A stretch of 7,246 bases of DNA from Nitrososphaera sp. Its GTDB lineage: Archaea > Thermoproteota > Nitrososphaeria > Nitrososphaerales > Nitrososphaeraceae. Both the position numbers and the translations under genes were made by a program. The notes beneath the pieces were generated by a model. The model had not been told where the DNA came from. It did no database searches and was given only the letters and a program-made list of their open reading frames with translations. The DNA is taken from assembly GCA_022545875.1 (NCBI GenBank), contig JAKEIF010000209.1:1-7246 (forward strand), in the 5' to 3' direction. Below, piece after piece: positions 5,307 to 7,246 of this stretch. Position 1 is the first letter of the stretch. Every line of letters starts with the position of its first letter.

Positions 5307-5789
5307 CTACTTGTCGAAAACTATTACTCCGATTATTTTCCCAGTACCAATCTGCTGCGTAGTTGTGCATTGATTCATTACAATGACGGCGACTTGGTTG
5401 GAACTAGCCGAAGCTTGTCTAGCTTCAAAGCAATTACTGACCCCGTTAACCATTGCGACTACGGTGTCGTCAGAGTCCACCCCATTAATCGAGCATGCTA
5501 TAGCATACCATTGCCTGGCATTATGTTGGACTTCCCTTGAGAGCTATTGACAATACATTGCCCAAATAGAAGCTTGTCACGCCTTGTAACTCAGAAGCTC
5601 CCACTGCGTCTGTCGCTATCTCTGCCGCCTTCACTTCTCCATCCTTAATCTTTGCAGCGGTGACAGAGTTGCTTGCCAAATCAAGCCATCAGGGCTAATC
5701 TTGACGATATCGTGTGATGGCGACACACTTGAATTCAACCCGCTTTCAGATATAAAGCGATTCTTGGGGCAGAATGTCCAATCTATCAT
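5307..5789 (-). pseudogene. Decayed 'K-I-x-D-G' repeat surface protein, three frameshifts
   Basis: On the minus strand a first frame opens at ATG 5789 ('MIDWTFCPKN', later 'SPSHDIVKISPDG'); left alone it gives 52 residues to TGA 5631. Sense then moves to a second frame, 'DLASNSVTAAKIKDGEV' then 'KAAEIATDAVGASELQGV' (to about 5575). It moves to a third, 'LFGQCIVNSSQGKSNIMPGN' (to TAG 5498), and a fourth, 'CSINGVDSDDTVVAMVNGVS' ... 'IGTGKIIGVIVFDK', ending at TAG 5307. Each junction is repaired by restoring one base, so three single-base deletions explain it. The repeats ('SVTAAKI.DG', 'AAEIATDAVGASEL') and the Cys-containing C-terminal domain ending 'IVFDK' match, from memory, a family of repeat-bearing extracellular proteins common in Nitrososphaera. 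No signal peptide is present and few repeats remain, so the 5' end may be truncated. Its ATG overlaps the TGA of the TrmB-like gene (ATGA). Confidence 0.72.
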
Positions 5790-6307
5790 CTATTCAACTT
5801 GAGCGCGATATCTGGATCGCAGTAAAATTTCTGCGGCCTATCGTGAGTTGAAACGACTACGCCCTTTGATAATAGCCCGGATAAGTAATTGTATATTTCA
5901 GTTCTCTGAATGCCCGTCGATCGTGAAATGGCTGATGCAGTCTGCATTCCCCCTAAAAATAAGTGAACCAGGACTACTGACTCAAGTTCATTCAGCTTTA
6001 GTGACTCTAGCAGGCTTCGGTTTCTCTCAATCCCAAGTGATGTAGGAGAGAAATCGGATAATGGAACAGAATCGAAATCCACAGGAAAGCCATTACTTTC
6101 ATAACTTCTCTTGATGCCAAGGAGCTCGGATAGCAACCTTGCAACCAAGGTGTCCGGCATCTTATTTAGGATTAGATTAATTGGCTGCGACAAGTCCACT
6201 TTAGGAACAGGATTATTGTAAATCAAGAATTGACATAGCCATTTACGATCCTTCTTTAGCTCTATGAGCAGCTCCATGATCTGGATTTTCTCCGAATTTG
6301 CTGGCAA
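5786..6307 (-). CDS. TrmB-like winged-helix transcriptional regulator with C-terminal HTH
   Basis: The product has 173 residues. The last third (about 104-163) is a TrmB/sugar-type winged helix: 'LKLNELESVVLVHLFLGG' (103-120), 'TASAISRSTGIQRTEIYNYL' (123-142, with the recognition helix from about 134), 'SGLLSKGVV' and the wing 'RPQKFYCDP'. The N-terminal 100 residues are helical and unrecognised, without the sugar-binding domain of classic TrmB proteins, which carry their HTH at the N terminus. It likely binds DNA as a dimer; the effector is unknown. Its stop overlaps the ATG of the dead repeat-protein gene by four bases (ATGA), which points to a former operon. The start may be TTG 6307, supported by a TATA-like element near 6338, or ATG 6277 (163 residues), supported by TATA in AAGTATATCG near 6319. 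Two palindromes upstream suggest autoregulation. Confidence 0.82.
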   Translation of the reverse strand: MPANSEKIQIMELLIELKKDRKWLCQFLIYNNPVPKVDLSQPINLILNKMPDTLVARLLSELLGIKRSYESNGFPVDFDSVPLSDFSPTSLGIERNRSLLESLKLNELESVVLVHLFLGGMQTASAISRSTGIQRTEIYNYLSGLLSKGVVVSTHDRPQKFYCDPDIALKLNR

Positions 6308-6333
6308 TCCTGACGATATACTTGGTAAAGGAT

Positions 6334-6343
6334 GCTAAAAATT
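6334..6343 (-). promoter_or_regulatory. TATA-like element for the TrmB-like gene
   Basis: The minus strand reads AATTTTTAGC, centred about 31 bases upstream of the TTG at 6307, which would give a leader of about five bases. A competing TATA sits at 6317-6322 and would instead serve the ATG at 6277 with a leader of about 16 bases. Confidence 0.35.
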
Positions 6344-6347
6344 GATG

Positions 6348-6362
6348 GTAGGTTTTTCCTAC
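6348..6362. promoter_or_regulatory. Palindrome GTAGG-TTTTT-CCTAC next to the TrmB promoter
   Basis: This is a perfect inverted repeat with 5-base arms and a T5 centre. It lies 4-5 bases upstream of the TATA-like element of the TrmB-like gene, the position where a regulator could assist or block assembly of the archaeal TBP/TFB complex. Self-regulation by the adjacent regulator is the natural hypothesis. Confidence 0.4.
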
Positions 6363-6388
6363 TGGGCGAACAATGGAGCTGAGTCACG

Positions 6389-6407
6389 TACAATCCCAAA
6401 CATTGTA
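6389..6407. promoter_or_regulatory. Second palindrome TACAAT-CCCAAAC-ATTGTA
   Basis: This perfect inverted repeat has 6-base arms and a 7-base centre, about 43 bases upstream of the first palindrome (centre to centre). The two do not share a sequence, so they may not serve the same protein. It could also form a hairpin in the 3' end of the transcript arriving from the 6472-7246 gene. Confidence 0.3.
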
Positions 6408-6436
6408 ATCAATTTACGCGTACCAATGAGTGCCTC

Positions 6437-6442
6437 AAAAAA
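6437..6442 (-). terminator. T6 run after the 6472-7246 gene
   Basis: The minus strand reads GCATTTTTTGAGG 30 bases past the TAA at 6472-6474. Archaeal intrinsic termination relies on T-runs, so this is a plausible weak terminator for the rightmost gene. Confidence 0.3.
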
Positions 6443-6471
6443 TGCTTAACGCTCTTGCTCCCCCGCCGGAT

Positions 6472-6728
6472 TTATTGTTTCAGTGGCGTGATATTTTGAA
6501 AAGCCATCGTGTGCGCTTGGGTTTGTATTGATTTCGAAACATGATAATCTGCCCTCGAGATTGGGATGCGTATTGCCACTGTCTTGTGAAAGAAAGCCAG
6601 TAGCGTCTTGTTACCAATCTTAATGCTCGATAGGCAAGTCGAACTTTGTTCTTATCATCGGTATTTGAAGCGGCATTGTCTTTACCCTCGAACATCAACT
6701 CTAGAATCATGTCGGCACCCGGACCCAC
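6472..6728 (-). pseudogene. Out-of-frame 3' part of the rightmost gene
   Basis: From about 6725 the sense leaves the frame of the upstream ORF and continues as 'GPGADMILELMFEGKDNAAS' and 'NTDDKNKVRLAYRA', more natural than the in-frame ending of the upstream ORF ('SGCRHDSRVDVRG'). That second frame, with a GTG at 6728, stays open to TGA 6480 (82 residues), but its last 45 residues are rich in Arg and Trp and look unnatural. From about 6640 the original frame again looks better ('SIKIGNKTLLAFFHKTVAIR', 'ISRADYHVSKSIQTQ') and ends at TAA 6472. Two compensating indels would therefore restore one protein. The alternative is a separate 82-residue gene starting at the GTG and overlapping the upstream ORF by 47 bases. 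Confidence 0.4.
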
Positions 6729-7246
6729 GAGCTCTCAGCTTTGATTCCAGTTCGGAAGGGTTAATGTCCTGAATGTCCATCCCTTTTGCTTTAAGATGCC
6801 ATGCAACAGTCTTGCCTATTGGGCCGCTCAGCGAGTTGAATGCATCCACCAGAGTCTTGTTCAAGCCTTTTCCGTTCAGGTGGATGATTGTTTCAATTGG
6901 ATAGCTGGAGAATGCCTCTTTGTATTCTATTGACTTGCTAGTCTGCAAGACCAGTTCCATTTTGGACTTTTCATCAGCGCGGTATAATGCCCTGATCGAG
7001 AGTACAGACCCGTCTTTGTCTGAAGGCACATCTCTTACTACTGGCGATATCCGAATTAGCCTGCCTGCTTGGTCGGCCTTTATCATCTTCCACCCGTCTA
7101 TTGCAGCTATGGTGTGGTACAGATGAACAAAGAGCAAATCTGCACTATAGGGAAGAGTAAAACTCCATCTGTGCAGTGTACCCGTGACCAAGGATTGGCT
7201 ATCTTCGACATAGGTCGCTTTTATTATTAGCTCAGTAAAAATAGCC
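6682..7246 (-). CDS. Unrecognised soluble protein, partial and probably frameshifted at its C terminus
   Basis: The frame is open from the right window edge to TAA 6682, so the gene may begin outside. The first usable start inside is TTG 7191 (169 residues), but the upstream codons already look coding ('AIFTELIIKATYVEDSQS'). Strand-like and helical stretches alternate: 'HRWSFTLPYSADLLFVHLY', 'IDGWKMIKADQAGRLIRIS', 'DGSVLSIRALYRADEKSKM', 'ELVLQTSKSI', 'YPIETIIHLNGKGLNKTLVD' and 'INPSELESKLRARG'. An alpha-beta fold is suggested, without a signal peptide or membrane segment. No family is recognised. The last 13 residues (from 'SGCRHD') look out of frame, and sense continues in another frame downstream, so the gene is probably damaged. 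Confidence 0.6.
   Translation of the reverse strand, partial: AIFTELIIKATYVEDSQSLVTGTLHRWSFTLPYSADLLFVHLYHTIAAIDGWKMIKADQAGRLIRISPVVRDVPSDKDGSVLSIRALYRADEKSKMELVLQTSKSIEYKEAFSSYPIETIIHLNGKGLNKTLVDAFNSLSGPIGKTVAWHLKAKGMDIQDINPSELESKLRARGSGCRHDSRVDVRG

Noticed and set aside
5182..5370. Minus-strand 62-residue frame at the 3' end of the repeat-protein relic
   Set aside because: Its first half is an alternate frame of the relic's conserved C terminus. The tail ('TQLKDYLACYGKVLEYVEMS') looks somewhat protein-like but overlaps the plus-strand pseudogene and the hairpin, so no gene is called.
5304..5540. Plus-strand frame across the repeat-protein relic
   Set aside because: Antisense to a recognisable protein sequence; composition unnatural.
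5410..5578. 10-base direct repeat GAAGCTTGTC at 5410-5419 and 5569-5578, and the GAAGCT/AGCTTC dyad at 5410-5426
   Set aside because: Too short to support a mobile element or attachment site; both lie within the decayed coding region.
5848..6045. Plus-strand frame inside the TrmB-like gene
   Set aside because: Antisense shadow of a recognised winged-helix region.
6920..7126. Plus-strand frame in the rightmost gene
   Set aside because: Antisense shadow; the minus strand is the better coding frame.
1..7246. CRISPR array, insertion sequence or rRNA gene
   Set aside because: No regularly spaced repeats, no transposase motif, no terminal inverted repeats with target duplications and no rRNA-like sequence were found on reading both strands.

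Overview
The window reads as archaeal, most likely an ammonia-oxidising Thaumarchaeote (Nitrososphaerota) close to Nitrososphaera. The evidence is an SPFH/prohibitin protein, a secreted protein whose C-terminal domain resembles those preceding PEFG-type anchors in this group, a TrmB-like regulator, a degraded surface protein with 'K-I-x-D-G' repeats, and archaeal TATA boxes about 25 bases upstream of start codons, which implies leaderless transcripts. G+C looks mid-40s percent by eye. The organism is inferred from family resemblance remembered by the reader, not from a search.

Layout. Nearly everything is on the minus strand. Bases 1-441 hold the N-terminal part of an SPFH membrane protein that runs off the left edge. 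Between it and a small soluble protein (769-1140) lies what looks like a dead gene. A TATA box sits just upstream of 769-1140. A spacer with three TGACCT half-sites separates that gene from a polytopic membrane protein of about 486 residues (1425-2885). Bases 3007-3183 encode a 58-residue protein with eight zinc ligands arranged like a ZZ-type zinc finger. Bases 3496-4332 encode a secreted or membrane-anchored protein with two beta-rich domains.

The right half is dominated by gene decay. A plus-strand gene beginning at 4431 has a very good TATA box but is broken by two stop codons and one frameshift (to about 5221). It converges on a minus-strand repeat-type surface protein (5307-5789) that can be reconstructed by restoring three single bases. 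The ATG at the head of that relic overlaps the stop of an intact TrmB-like regulator (5786-6307) in an ATGA arrangement. Two palindromes lie upstream of the regulator. The last gene (6472-7246) runs off the right edge and appears frameshifted near its C terminus.

No pathway links the intact genes. The common themes are the cell envelope (SPFH protein, polytopic membrane protein, secreted protein, dead surface protein) and small regulatory-type proteins. The most notable features are the ZZ-like mini-protein, the regulator fused by overlap to a dead surface-protein gene, and the high density of pseudogenes. No rRNA, tRNA, CRISPR array or transposase was seen.
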